The notes under the pieces: generated by a model | What the model saw: only the letters and a program-made list of their open reading frames with translations | Databases searched by the model: none | What the model was told of the DNA's origin: nothing | NCBI RefSeq assembly: GCF_017591425.1 | Contig: NW_024467120.1 | Location: 6,634,001 to 6,698,000 of the forward strand | Direction: 5' to 3' | DNA length: 64,000 nt | DNA from: Ochotona curzoniae | Lineage: Eukaryota; Chordata; Mammalia; Lagomorpha; Ochotonidae | Program-made: the position numbers and the translations under genes | Shown: piece by piece, positions 35,946 to 46,509 of the stretch | How positions within the stretch are numbered: the stretch's first letter is position 1 | Layout: the number at the start of each line of letters is the position of its first letter

Positions 35946-35962
35946 ATAGATGGAAACATTTT

Positions 35963-37299
35963 AAAAATCCATGAACAGGGTTTTTTCATAATATGTATTT
36001 CGCTTTAACTTTTTTTGAAGACATATCATAGGCATAGATTGCAGAAACAAACTTGCACCAAAGGAGCTTTGAAATCCATTTTCCAAAAACTTTATGAAGC
36101 ACGGTGTACTTCCCTTTGCGCGGGCACATGAGCTGCATGGTGTACATTATGGTGGAGGGAAGAACCAGGGCTTTGATGATCTTTTCAGTTGTCTCTGATG
36201 CCTGGGGCAGTAGTTCCTTGTCCCTTGGTCAACTTTCCAGGCTACTGGGCTCTTTCTCAGCTTGTCCAGAATACGAACACCTACCTGTATTTCATGGTCT
36301 TAGACCCCAGGACTCTGGCAAGGTCTCTATCCAAACTATAGGTTTAGGGGACCACCCAACCTTTGTAGTTTGAGTCATCACGCTACATCTTCAGAAGTTT
36401 GCAAAGCAGGTGCACCAGGCCTGAAGCCATCACCCACTTCTTGGCATGGGAACGCGGGAGGATCAGAGAAGAAGAGCTCAGTCGCAGCTTGGCCTGACCA
36501 TGCTCCATTCACAGGAAGTACAGCTGTGCCCAGTGGGACTGGCTGAGAGGTCCCTTTCAATCCTAAGCAAGGAATTTCTCTGCCTTCAATGTCACTCTCC
36601 CTTCAGAAACACACTCCCAAGGACAAGGGCATGAATTGGATTTCAGTGGTCCCCTCTCCCTTAAACTTCCTTTAGGTCTTCATTTAGGTCTGGGGGAAAA
36701 ATGAAGCTTTCCTTTAATTTTCCCCATATCTTAGCCTACCTGTGATCACACGTGTTAAGCCCTATGGTGAGCAGGGCGTCCTAGCGTGGGCCTTTGATAG
36801 ACTCAAGGAAGGGAATCACATTACTCAAACCTCACACTCTCAAGCCTATTACTGTTCTGCTCTATCAATTTTGTATGTCATATGTTAGAAATTGCCTTGC
36901 TCTTTCTCTCCATGTAACTTCTCTTTGAAAACTCTAAATTTCCCCAGGGCAGATAAGCATTAAAGGTCAAAGAAAGCAAAAATTCTGATCCCAAAAAAGA
37001 AAAAGAAGAAGAAGAAGAAAAAAGACATGGTAGTAGCACAAAAGTGTTAGCTTCTAACATTCTTCTTTATGCCTAAAATCATGTCTGGAAGAAGACTCAA
37101 AAAACAGTATAAATATGTATTTTTGAATGGAGGAATTATGATATTTAATTGGAAGGATGTTTCAAGAAGCTCATGGTAAATGGAATTAAAATGATCCAGT
37201 GAAAAAATGTGAAATCCATGCATATGGAGAGAAAACAAAGCATGGATTTCAAGAATGTTTTGTACCAAAATAAACTTATGTAATTCATCGTCCTACAAC
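35963..37299. other. unassigned non-coding sequence
   Basis: No family recognised. It contains a (GAA)n patch at 37003-37022. The segment 36050-36350 has an irregular exon-like composition but no frame I can assign. Confidence 0.4.
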
Positions 37300-37395
37300 T
37301 TTCTTTGACTAGAGGTAGACACAAACAGAAAAAGAGAGACAGCTGCAGCTAACATCTATTCGTTCACTCCCCAAATGGCTATAGCATTGTATGAG
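37300..37395 (-). mobile_element. CSINE fragment, minus
   Basis: Only the tail-proximal part is left: agaaaaagagagacagctgc and tattcgttcactccccaaat followed by ggctatagca. Confidence 0.55.
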
Positions 37396-37504
37396 AAGTA
37401 AGTGAGATACTCTACACTACATTCTTGGGACAGTTGCAGTCACATAGGGATAGGCTTAATCATATGTGCTCAAGCCTGCCCGTTACTTTAACTTCAGTGC
37501 ATTT

Positions 37505-37680
37505 ACTAATAACATTCATTGAGTATTTTCCATAGGCACTATTCATTTCATCTTGAACACATCCCCTTGAGAAAATCACTAGAATCAGATGAGGAAAATG
37601 AGCTCTAAAAAAAGATCATGTATGCAATGACATATAACCCAGATATGACAGAACTAATATCTTTAATCTGTTCCAGTGAC
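37505..37680 (-). mobile_element. MIR element, minus
   Basis: The words attcattgagtattttccat, cactattcatttcatcttga, cagatgaggaaaatgagctc, and cagatatgacagaact match the reverse MIR (tattgagcacctactatg / tcatttaatcct / agatgaggaaactgaggc / agtggcagagc). Confidence 0.7.
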
Positions 37681-37984
37681 CAAGAAGTTACAGCACACAT
37701 AGCATCGGTTATTCAGGAACATATCAGTGGATTTAAAAAAACCCTTAATGATTACACATGCCTCCCAGTAAAGGATGCAAAATAATATCAGAAAGGGTAG
37801 TTTCCTTTGATGCCACACAATATACCAGTTTCAAATGCATTTAAATAAAATAAAAAGGGAGTGGAAGCAGACTTAGGGAAGAATGAGATCTGGGGTCAGG
37901 CTCAGAGTCCAATAGCAGAATTGGCACTTGGTCCCCAAGACACTTGGTCAACCAAATGCTTAGAAAATGATTTTTTAAAGTGAT

Positions 37985-38350
37985 AGTCATTGCATTGGTC
38001 AGATTTTTCATTACTATAATACAATGACTGAGACCATTCACTTATGAAAGAAAACAGGTTTGTTTTGACTCACAGTTCTGCAGACTCAAAACCTGGTTCA
38101 CCCTTTGATGATTGTATTCTTGCTCACAGAGTTCCAAGGGGTATGGCGTTCATGGCAGCAGACCAGGGGCATACATGCCTCCTACAAAGCTGCCAGCATG
38201 CACTCTCGTGGGCTCCACCCTAACAGCCTCATCCAGTTCAATCACCAACAAACACCAGAGTTGAATGAACTTCCCACCCTCTTAGTACCATAAACATAAA
38301 ACTGTGGGGACCAAAATTTTAATACCTGGAACTTTAGGGAATATTGAGCA
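37985..38350 (-). mobile_element. ERVL-MaLR-type LTR, diverged, minus
   Basis: The plus strand reads cattactataatacaatgac, tgactcacagttctgcagac, catgcactctcgtgggctcc, accagagttgaatgaacttc and ggggaccaaaattttaata. These are reverse-complement equivalents of MST/MLT1 LTR words (ctgtgagccaaaataaacct; ggtattttgttatagcagc; gggtggggaagttca-like). It is a non-coding LTR remnant of an ancient retrovirus-like element. Assignment to a subfamily is not possible by eye. Confidence 0.5.
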
Positions 38351-40519
38351 TACAAAAGAATCCAAGTCATAGCTGTCTTTTTCAGAGGCTTTGCTTACCT
38401 GCATATACCTAGTCATGTCAGTCAACATGCATTAATTATAAGGGCACCTCTATGCCAAACATTTTGGGAAAGACAAATAAGTCCCTACTCATGGTAACTA
38501 AACTGTCTCATTCTGGAGATCCATCCAATGTCCTGTGCTCTTCATTCAAGAGCAACACAGAAGACCCATGAGTGAGCAGGCTTCCTTGAGCAAGCTGCAC
38601 CTGCCTGCTCCCCTCCTTGCCTACTCACCTTACATAACATGTTCAATGGTGCCAGCATCCCTGCTTCAGCTGGCTCCTAGTAGAGACTGTGCTCAGTCTC
38701 CCGAGACAAAGCATGATTAACAAAAACAACACTGACCTGTGAGTGAGGAAAACTATCCTCTAATACAAGATCCCTTCTTGCTGACTGTTTTACTCGACCT
38801 TGGTTAACCTCCATTTCGACCACTGCAAAACAAGCAAGCCAAATGAAAAAAAGAAAAAATTACATCTCCCGATCCTCTAAGTATTCAAGACCTCTGCTGC
38901 TCAGCCACTGCTTTTCCTTACAGCTTTGTTTCCTCAAATTGTATGAACCTCAAGGAGGTTTCAATATCATGTCTTGTTCCAGAATATTGTGAGGGAAATG
39001 ATGTGGCAAGGAAGAAGATCTCAGGGAGCTAATGTGTGTCCAACTCCCAACTTCTGCCACCAAGAACAGAACTCAGCTTTCCAGCATCCAAGACCACAAG
39101 TTGTCCAAATCTGGTCTGAGTCGCACTCAATCTCCCGCAGCCTCAACCAACCACTCAAATCTAGGCTGCTCTGTCTTCTGCAAGGCTCACAATCACCCTT
39201 CTTTTGACCGACCTCTTGTCTCCAGGGTCTCTTCCTAGGACTCCCAGGCCTCGGTCTGGTGAAATGACCACTATATCTCACATGGGGATACTGGGCAAGT
39301 TTCTTCTATAGGACTTTGTAACGAAAGAAAGATCAGCCCAACTACAAGCACAACTTTAAATTCCTGCAGATAATTTTAACAAAAATTTTTGATGGCAGAT
39401 TCATGGAAAATGTGACCATCAACTAGCCCTGTATTTTTACACTCTAACATCTCTCTTTGAAGCTTGGGAAACTTTTTATACTGTGTGATTTGTCACAAGT
39501 ATCAGGGTCTAGCCTTCACATTCTGATTTGATCCAGACATTGCAACTGCTCCCGATAAGTGGTAAACATGTTTCAAATTAATACCAGTACAAGAATTAGG
39601 CCAGGATTTAATACTTTTCTCTTTTGATTTTCTTATGAATGCATTTTTAAATTCTCTTAATTGTCTAAAATGTATACTCTTTTGCTTCCAGATGAAGTGT
39701 TTCCAAGATCTTAATCTTGGAAGCAAAAATGTTCTGTTCTTTGAAGTTTATCAATAATTCAACTATAAAATATGCCTGGGCATGTCTCTTTTTTCAGATG
39801 GCAAATATATTTTAATGACTTTCACAACATGTTCTTTGCTATTAAGGTCTGTCCAGGTTTTGTTATGAGTAATTTTCATTTTGCTAAAAAATTATATTTC
39901 ATCAATACTTTCAAATATATCATAAACTTACACAGAATGTCCTACAATTATTATTACCATGCACATATCTATGGTTGCATCTCCATTTTCATTGCTAACA
40001 GTTCCAGTTTGTCTTCTTTTCTACTCAACTTGTAAACATTTTGACCTTCTTCTCTGTCCCATTCCCTCTCTTAGACTTCACTGATGCTCATGGCTTAATT
40101 TACCATCTATGGGCTAAATGGACTCAACTTTTTATCTTCAGGTGTGACTTCTTTTCTTAGCTCTGTCACTATAAAACTACCATCCATTCTAAGTCTCCAC
40201 CAGGACATTTTAAAAATGTCTTAAATATGTTGTACAAATTGAACTCATCAGCTTTCCCTCCAAACCTCTTCTTTACTCTCTTTGATAACCTGTTAGCCCT
40301 CCATCCTTATAACTTCCATCCATCTCATGTTGAAACATCTCCCAATCCCATTCATTCCTCCTGAGGGTACCACCAGCACTTAACCCTAAGATTTTCCAAG
40401 AATCTTGGATGGCTGTCCTGTGTGATGAATGGGATCCTCACATTCCCAGTGTCTTTTTCCTAATGACTTCTCTTGCTACAGCCTAAGAAATTTCTCTTAT
40501 TTGCCTTACCTTTGAAATA
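38351..40519. other. unassigned non-coding sequence
   Basis: No clear family. 38430-38490 has L2/MIR3-like words (caacatgcattaattataag, caaacattttgggaaagaca). 40200-40400 is pyrimidine-rich and may belong to the ancient L1 that follows. No exon seen. Confidence 0.4.
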
Positions 40520-41125
40520 ATTTAAGAATTCCAGAAAAGTCACAGAATTATAAACAATTCATTGTACCCAGTTTCTTTAAATATTAATAACTTACAGTGT
40601 TTATCATTATTGATTGATCAACCATCATGCTCTTTCTCGTTCTGTCTCTCTCTCTCTCATTCTCTACTTCATGTCTGTCTTATGTCTATCTCCCTCACAC
40701 CACTTTTCTCTTTCCACATATGCTTTTCCTCCAAACCATTTGAAACCAAGTTACATAGAAAGTGGTTTTGTACTCCTAAGTATTCCAACACGTAAAAAAT
40801 TCCAATGTGTAAAGACAACACTGTTTTAGATCATCAAGTATAAAGACTGAAATCCAGAAATAGACATTGATCTAACATCTAGGATTGAATCAACAGAACT
40901 GACTCAAATGTTCCCAATTATCCCATTAACTTCCCTTACAGTAACAGCCTGAAACAGTTCTCAATATTTTTGCTGTCTTTTGTTACTTTAATGTTTTTTT
41001 TCAGGGAAAACAGGGCACTTATTTTATATGATGTCTTCCTGCTTTGGAGTCTTATGTTTCCCTGTGATCAGATTCATATCACACACTGCTGACAATAGTA
41101 CCATACTCCAGACTTTTGCCTCGAA
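40520..41125. mobile_element. ancient L1M-type 3'-end fragment
   Basis: The series tcctccaaaccatttgaaac, aagttacatagaaagtggtt, ctcctaagtattccaacacg, ccagaaatagacattgatct, gggcacttattttatatgat, gtcttcctgctttggagtct, ttccctgtgatcagattcat follows a 3' region common to old placental L1M elements. It is old, diverged and non-coding. Orientation not assigned. Confidence 0.6.
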
Positions 41126-41221
41126 TCTGTGCTCCAGTTCCTCTGCTTAGTTAAATCTGGTTCAACATATATGTTACTTCCACAAGGAAGCATACTCTCT
41201 GTCTTTAAGTCTTGTGGGGGG

Positions 41222-41433
41222 CAGGGAGTGGCTGACATTGTGGTGTAGCCACCTTAAATGTCAGCATCCCACATAGGCACTGGTTCATGTCCCAGCTGCT
41301 TCTCCTCTAATACAGCTCCTGGTGATGTCCTGGAAAAAGCAGTGGAAGATGTCCCAAGTGCTTGTCTCTTCCTCTCGTTTTACCTCGCTCTCTGAGTAAC
41401 TCTTTCAAACAAATAAGTCTTTTGAAAACATTT
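41222..41433 (+). mobile_element. CSINE, shortened
   Basis: Head gggagtggctgacattgtgg, agtggaagatgtcccaagtg, then a direct jump to a C/T run and the tail ctttcaaacaaataagtctt. The usual cccacatgggagacc and gaaccagcag segments are deleted. Confidence 0.82.
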
Positions 41434-41715
41434 GAAGTTTTCATCTACTTGAAAGGCAGAGCAGAGAAATCTTCCATCCCCTGCCCTACTCCCCAAGTGG
41501 TCACAATGGCCAGGGCTAGGCCAGTCTAAAGCCAGGAACGCCTTCTGGGTCTCTTAGATGAATGGCAGGGTCCCGAGTACGTGTATCATCATCTGTGCTT
41601 CCCAGAGTACATTAGCAGAAAGTTGAATCAGAAGTAATTAGGCAAGACTAGAACCAGGCATTCCAATATGAGATGTCAGCGTTCCAGGTGGTGGCTTAAT
41701 CCTCTATGCCACGAA
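41434..41715 (-). mobile_element. CSINE, minus, tail-to-tail with its neighbour
   Basis: From the tail (cattt gaagttttcatctacttg) through gtggtcacaatggccagggc, ggaacgccttctgggtctct, gaatcagaagtaattaggca, to the head complement ggtggcttaatcctctatgc. The tails of this and the preceding SINE abut, giving an inverted repeat. Confidence 0.88.
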
Positions 41716-41816
41716 GCTTGCTCTCTATCTCATTTTTTACAGTGGTAGGAGTTACTTGGGTCGCTTCTTGTCTTCTTCCTCTGAGATAAAAGAACAAACT
41801 AAAATGAAAAAAGAAA

Positions 41817-42245
41817 TTAGAAAAAAAAATGGTGGGTAACATCCAAAAGCTGCTGCAAACACTGCAAACACTGCCTCTTCTCCTGGTGAGAGTATTGATC
41901 TTGGCCACAACAGTGTCACAGAGGTTTGAAACGGCCTGTTTGATTGGATGCTATTGTCCTTGACATTAAGCAAAAGTATCATGGCAGACTCTGTGGTCAT
42001 GGGAAGTTGATGACAGTATAGTGTTCAGGCTTATTTCTTGTGGGGGCATGCTTTAGAAAAAACTGGATTGTTTCCAGAGCTATATCATCTTGAGGTGTTT
42101 TGAGGGTGAACGATTCATGAATCGTTTTGACGGTTGTGGACAACTTTCAGCACTGCCCGTTAGGCCTTCAAAGCTCTTGCTTTGGCTTTGATTTTGGGAG
42201 AGGCAAGAGTTTTCTTCTTTACCTTTGCTACCATCTTGATGAAAA
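41817..42245 (-). pseudogene. RPL23A: RPL23A processed pseudogene
   Basis: RPL23A is the large-subunit ribosomal protein uL23. Read on the minus strand from 42234: MVAKVKKKTLASPKIKAKARALKA followed by an early stop (codon about 25). Then come RAVLKVVHN, a deleted middle, LPMTTESAM, LNVKDNS, TLLWPRS and a remnant of the KVNTL-R-DGEK segment, ending at about 41817. The match to the N-terminal KAKALKAKKAVLKGVHS and to the FPLTTESAMKK block is decisive. It lacks introns, is about 50 nt shorter than the normal coding length and has several stops and frameshifts, so it is a dead retrocopy. It lies between CSINEs. Confidence 0.88.
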
Positions 42246-42257
42246 GTTCATTTAAAG

Positions 42258-42562
42258 CCTGGGGCCAGCAGGATGGTGTATTAGGCTAACCCTTTGCTTT
42301 CAGCATCATCATTCCGTATAGGCGCCAGTTCAAGTCCCAGCTGCTTGGCTTCCAATCCAGGTCTCTGCTCACGGCCTGAGAAAGCAGCAGATGATGGCCC
42401 ATGGCCTTAGGCGCCTGCACCCACATGGAGACCCAGAAAAAGCTCCTGGCTCCCAACTTCAGATCAATCAAGCTCTGGCAATTGCAAGTATTTGAGGGGT
42501 GAATCAAAGGACAGAAGAACGTTCTCTATCTCCCTCTCTAACTCTAAATTGTAAATCTTTAC
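42258..42562 (+). mobile_element. CSINE, full length
   Basis: Head ggggccagcaggatggtgta, B-box-like ccagttcaagtcccagctgc, cctgagaaagcagcagatga, cacatggagacccagaaaaa and a short C/T run before a degenerate tail. Confidence 0.9.
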
Positions 42563-42565
42563 AAA

Positions 42566-43720
42566 CGTCATTAAAACTCTATCATGAAATTGCAGTAATT
42601 GAATCACAGCTTCAAGATCCACTTAAAATTCTGACTCTCTTGATATTTTCACTGCAGCTACAGATACAACTTCAACTGAAATCTTGAAGCCTTCCATGTC
42701 ATCCACCGAAACTCTTGTTAAAGTTGAGACTCTGACCACTGCCATGAATCACAAACGTTCCTTGTGGCGTTCTGGAAAGGTAAATCCTGTTCAGAAGGTT
42801 TTCAAGATCCATCAGAGAAATCACTCTTTGTGGCAACTGTCACCTTACCAAGCAATAACACTTGAAAGCTAAAGTGACTCCTCAAACCATGGGATGCAGA
42901 CCGTCGGCTATGTCAGTAAGTCGTAAGAGCAGCATTCGTTTCATACATCTCCAACAATGAAACTGCTCATCCACATACACTGCCAATACAGAGATGCCGC
43001 AAAAGGACTTCTTTTTAAGCAGTTCCCAACAGTAGGATGAACATATTCAGCAAATCAGGCTGTAAACAGACATGCTGTCTTCCAGGCTTTGCTATTCCAT
43101 TCATGGAGTACAGGCAGAGTAATTGGACTCTCATCTTTTAGGGCCCTAGGATTTTCAGGAAGTAAATGAGAATCTGCTTCAAATTAAAGTTTCCAATCGC
43201 ATGAGCTCCTCTCAAAAGAGACAGTCTGGTCTTTGAACCTTTGAAGCCAACCACTGACCTCTCTCTAGTTATGAAAGTCCTAGATGGCACGTCTTCCAAC
43301 ATGAAGCTATATCACCTGCATAGTAAATTGGTCGTGTAGTTCAGCCACCTTCATCAGTGACCTTCATTTATTCTTGTGCATGGATGTCTTGCTTCAGATT
43401 CTCCCTCAGCCCTCGCTGATTTACCTTAAACTTATCAAGCCAGCGCATTTCCCTAAGCCTTATGAACTCATTTCTGCTGGCTTCACACTTGACTTCTACA
43501 GCTTCCTCCTCTCTCCAAGCTTTGAGTGATTGTGCATGCTCAGGATGACACTGTGACTCATGAGATCCTCTTCTTGGCCACCGGGACTTTGCCTGTATCA
43601 TCAGCCAGGCTGCTTCACTTACTGCTTATTCATGTGTTTGCTGGAGTGTTGTCCTTTGAGACCTTGTATTTTTCATATGATTCTTGGCTGACAATTTTCT
43701 TTTTTCTCCATTATTATTAA
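42566..43720 (-). mobile_element. Tigger (pogo/TcMar) DNA transposon with transposase remnant
   Basis: The minus strand keeps a recognisable but broken Tigger1-type transposase of the DDE superfamily. N-proximal: EASRNEFIRLRE-like words at about 43455-43490 correspond to the GWF-RFK region. Middle: ENPRALKDESPITLPVL and EWNSKAWKTACLFTAWF at about 43070-43155. C-proximal: STLTRVSVDDMEGFKISVEV at about 42675-42760, preceded by KTF-TGF. Stops and frameshifts occur throughout, and terminal repeats are not identified. Such elements were active in early placental mammals, so this is an ancestral fossil shared with other mammals. Confidence 0.85.
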
Positions 43721-43754
43721 TTATCATCATCATCCTTATTATTACTTTATATTT

Positions 43755-44101
43755 CCATAGGCTCTAGGATTTTTCTTATCCCCCTCCAAAAATCCTCTCA
43801 AACCCACACACTGATTTCCCCTCTATTATCATGATAGTATAGCTTTTCATAAACAGTCCCAAATCCATCATGTGGGCATGGACAACAGCAGAAAGTCCAG
43901 CATCCTATTGTCAAGATAGAGTAAACAGTTCCATAGGCCCTGGGATTTCCCTTATCCTCTCCCCAACACCCTCCCCCTCACTAATTTCCCCTATATCATT
44001 AATATAGTACAGTTCTTCATTCTCAGTCATATCTCCATCATTGCGGACATGGACAATGGTAGAGAGTCCAGCATTCTATTGTCAAGAGGTAGTAAACAGT
44101 T
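43755..44101 (-). repeat. tandemly duplicated L1 3' UTR segment (period about 176 bp)
   Basis: Copy A (43755-43930) and copy B (43931-44101) both run from ccatagg(c/t)(c/t)ct(a/g)gg through gacaatgg/acaacagcagaaagtcc, tattgtcaaga and gtaaacagtt. The join gtaaacagttccataggccc shows a head-to-tail duplication at a short aactgtt/ccatag homology. The other L1 copies have this segment once. Confidence 0.85.
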
Positions 44102-44389
44102 TCATTGGGAGTCCGTCTTTGTCTGGAAGTAGAGATGCATACTGTATTGTATCCTCACATCTGGATATGATAGTCTCAATTACACAGTTATTGTACATCC
44201 CCTTAAATAAAAAGTCACAAAACAAAATCAACAACAGGAAGAAAAATAAATTTACAATGCCATGAAATTAAATAGCATGCTACTGAGTGACTAACGTGTC
44301 ACTGAAGAAATGAAAAAGAAAATTAAGAATCCTCTTGAAGAAAGCGATGCTACTGTATGACCTATGAGTCATTGAAGCATTTAATATGT

Positions 44390-44745
44390 GAAAAAACATT
44401 TTTTTGAAGAAATTAAAATTAAAACATCAAAACCCACGAGATACAGTTTCCACTGATCTTTGTTGATGAAATGTGTCTCCTGTAGGCAACAGATAAATGA
44501 TTTTTTATTCCAGTATTCTAATCTATGACATTGATTGATGGGTTTAAGCAATTTACATTCAGGGTTAATACAAATAGGTGGTAATTTGGCCCTGTCATCT
44601 TAGCAATAGGTTGTTCATTAATTTAGTTCTCTGTCGTTATTTTACTGACATGTTCTTCACATTTGTCTTTGGTTTTGGTGTGTGCTATTCTTTTTCTCTG
44701 TCAAGAGAACATCTTTAATTATAATTTGTAGGGCAATATTCTTTT
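44390..44745 (-). pseudogene. L1 ORF2 N-terminal stub
   Basis: Read on minus: after the ORF1 end (attaaagatgttctcttgac) the word atgacagggccaaattacca opens a stub with LTLNVN-LNPSIN-like residues of the endonuclease start and a vestige of the conserved Q-ET-H site (caggagacacatttcatcaa). It stops being ORF2 after gtggaaactgtatctcgtgg. No reverse transcriptase domain is present. Confidence 0.78.
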
Positions 44746-45127
44746 AAGTTTTCTTTACTATGAATAAGTTTATTTCATTTTCAAAGACAAAGGAAAGCTA
44801 TGCTGGGTATGTTATTCTGAGCCAAAAATTTTGCTTTTAGAATCTGGAATATGTCACTCCATTCCCTTCTGGCCTAGAGTTTCCTGTGGGAAGCAAGCTG
44901 TGAGTCTGATTGGCACTTCTATACATGTCAGTTATTTTTTTTTTCATGTGCACACTTAAGGATCTTTTCCTTATGTTCAACTGAAGAGAGCTTGATGATC
45001 ATGTGTCTTGGTGAAGATTGCTTTTGGTTGACACTGTTGGGAGTTCTGTGCTCCTCCTGGAAGTTGTGTCCTAATTCTTTTTCCATATGAAGAAAGTTTT
45101 CATGTATTATTTCATTAAATATATTTT

Positions 45128-46411
45128 TTAAAAGGTTTTTAAATATTAATTACATGGTTGATCAGAGTGGGAAGGATCAAGTTTTAGGGAAATTTGGGTG
45201 AATTCATTGCTTCCAAGTTTGCTATTTCTTCTTGTTGTTCTTGGAGGAAGGAGAGAGAAAAAGGAGACAACCACTCATGACTTTGTACAAGTCCCAGTAC
45301 CCAGGGATGAGGAACCACCACCTCATATCAACCCAGAGTCTCAGTGTGTACATATCCCGAGGGTTCTGTCCAAGTGGTTTGGGTAGTTCTGAAATGCTGC
45401 CGATTTCACCATTCTGCAGATGATGTAGCCCTCCCAGTGTCCATTGGTTCCATTTACCAAGATTTTATGCTGTTATCGCTTGTTTGGGGGTAGTTATCCA
45501 ATTAGTATGGTTCTTCTACTACAACACCAAATGTGTTGCCATATTCTCTTTTCACAACAGGGCCCTGTATCCGCTCCTCCACCTTTTTCATGAAGTAGGG
45601 CATGTTCTTACAGGCGAATCCAACTAGCTGGGCCAGGTGTCCCAAGCATTGCCAGATCCCCCACCCCTAGGACTCACAAGCTCGACACCCACCTGGGACC
45701 CAGGCCAGGAAACCCAAGCCCCACCAGATGCCCCACCCTGGGGTTCATGGAACCAACATCCACCTAGGAGGCAGACCCCAAGTTCTGGGCCAATCAACAA
45801 ACACCCCACCAGTTCCCCGTCCCCAAGGCTCAGAAACACATCCCCCACCACATAGGTGGGTCCCATGACCTGAGCCAAGCTACCTGAGCCCTGTCAGATC
45901 CCCTGTCCCTGGGACTCACATATCCAGCTTCCATTGGCTCAGTCCACAGTCTTATTGTGCAGCCTGGTCTAGTCGAGTCTGGCCCCTGTTCCAGCTCCTG
46001 CTGGTGGGTGCTACAGCCTATCCCAGCCGAGCTTGATCACTGTTCAGGTTCTAATGTGAACTGGCTGGTGTTGTGGCCCAATCTGGCTCTTCCTGTCCCC
46101 TGCCCTGGTTCTCAGTTCTGCCAGTGGGTATTACATGCTGGCCCAGACTGGTGTATCCCCAGACCTGACTCAAATGTATGTCTTTGAGAACTGTAAAATG
46201 GCATGGTTTGGGCTGCTTCTTGTCTTGATTTTTGTGCTCACCTGCAGGGGCTGTGTCCCAATGAAGGAGTTTTTCAAGCTCTTCCATCAAGTCTCATCCC
46301 AGTGACAGTTCTCACGCACACCAGTGGGTCATTGGCCCAAGTTGACTTTGTCCACCTCCTATCCAGACAATAGTGGCTTTGCTCAACCGGCCATACCCAA
46401 TCTGGTTGTTG
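45128..46411 (-). mobile_element. composite non-autonomous retroposon with GC-rich tandem units and L1-like 3' end
   Basis: Bounded by the direct repeat tcattaaataYaYttt (45112-45127 and 46412-46427), which splits L1 ORF1, so its ends are well defined. On the minus strand: a 5' part of about 450 bp (gccggttgagcaaagccact; gagccagattgggccacaac; caggagctggaacaggggcc), four GC-rich degenerate tandem units (about 45600-45930), a unique 400-bp part (ggtggaggagcggatacagg; tcatgagtggttgtctcctt) and the 3' end tttccctaaaacttgatcc / cccactctgatcaac, also seen at 2182-2300, then an A/T-rich tail. No ORF of L1 is present. It may be an L1 reduced to UTRs or an SVA-like composite; I do not recognise a named family. 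Confidence 0.75.
45600..45935 (-). repeat. GC-rich tandem units, about 70-86 bp each, four copies
   Basis: A recurring plus-strand pattern: (g)g(a/t)ctca(c/g)a..., cagatcccc(ca/tg)ccc, ctgggccaggt/gaggcagacccc. Marker words fall at about 45671 (gactcacaagctcgac), 45742 (ggttcatggaaccaac), 45828 (gctcagaaacacatcc) and 45912 (ggactcacatatccag), giving spacings of 71, 86 and 84 bp. Such GC-rich repeats recall the 5' UTR repeats of lagomorph L1 or an SVA VNTR. Confidence 0.7.
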
Positions 46412-46509
46412 TCATTAAATACACTTTTAAACCCAGCTTCTCTTTCTGCACTTTCTGAAACTCCTGTAACTCTTATACTTGGCTTTTTAATAGTGTCTCT
46501 TAATTTTTG

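Larger units (their letters stand above)
32254..35962 (-). mobile_element. half-L1 (HAL1-like) element, twin-primed, interrupted by an SRRM1 retrocopy
   Basis: Minus-strand insertion with its 5' half inverted. From 32265 to about 33025 the minus strand reads the ORF1/ORF2 boundary, an ORF2 N-terminal stub and the 3' UTR, with poly-T at the left. From about 33030 to 35945 the plus strand reads 5' UTR and ORF1, broken at 34298-35823 by the retrocopy. The ORF1 end at about 35945 (ttaaaagaatatgtctcttc) and the start of the minus part (revcomp cttaaagatattctcttgac) are neighbours in the intact element at 44.7 kb, as twin priming predicts. Flanks atagaagcatttt (32254-32266) and atagatggaaacatttt (35946-35962) are an imperfect candidate target-site duplication. 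Most of ORF2 is absent. Confidence 0.88.

Noticed and set aside
45600..45935. Regularly spaced repeats that could suggest a CRISPR-like array
   Set aside because: Units are degenerate, GC-rich and contiguous, without identical repeats and unique spacers, and the genome is mammalian. They are tandem units inside a retroposon.
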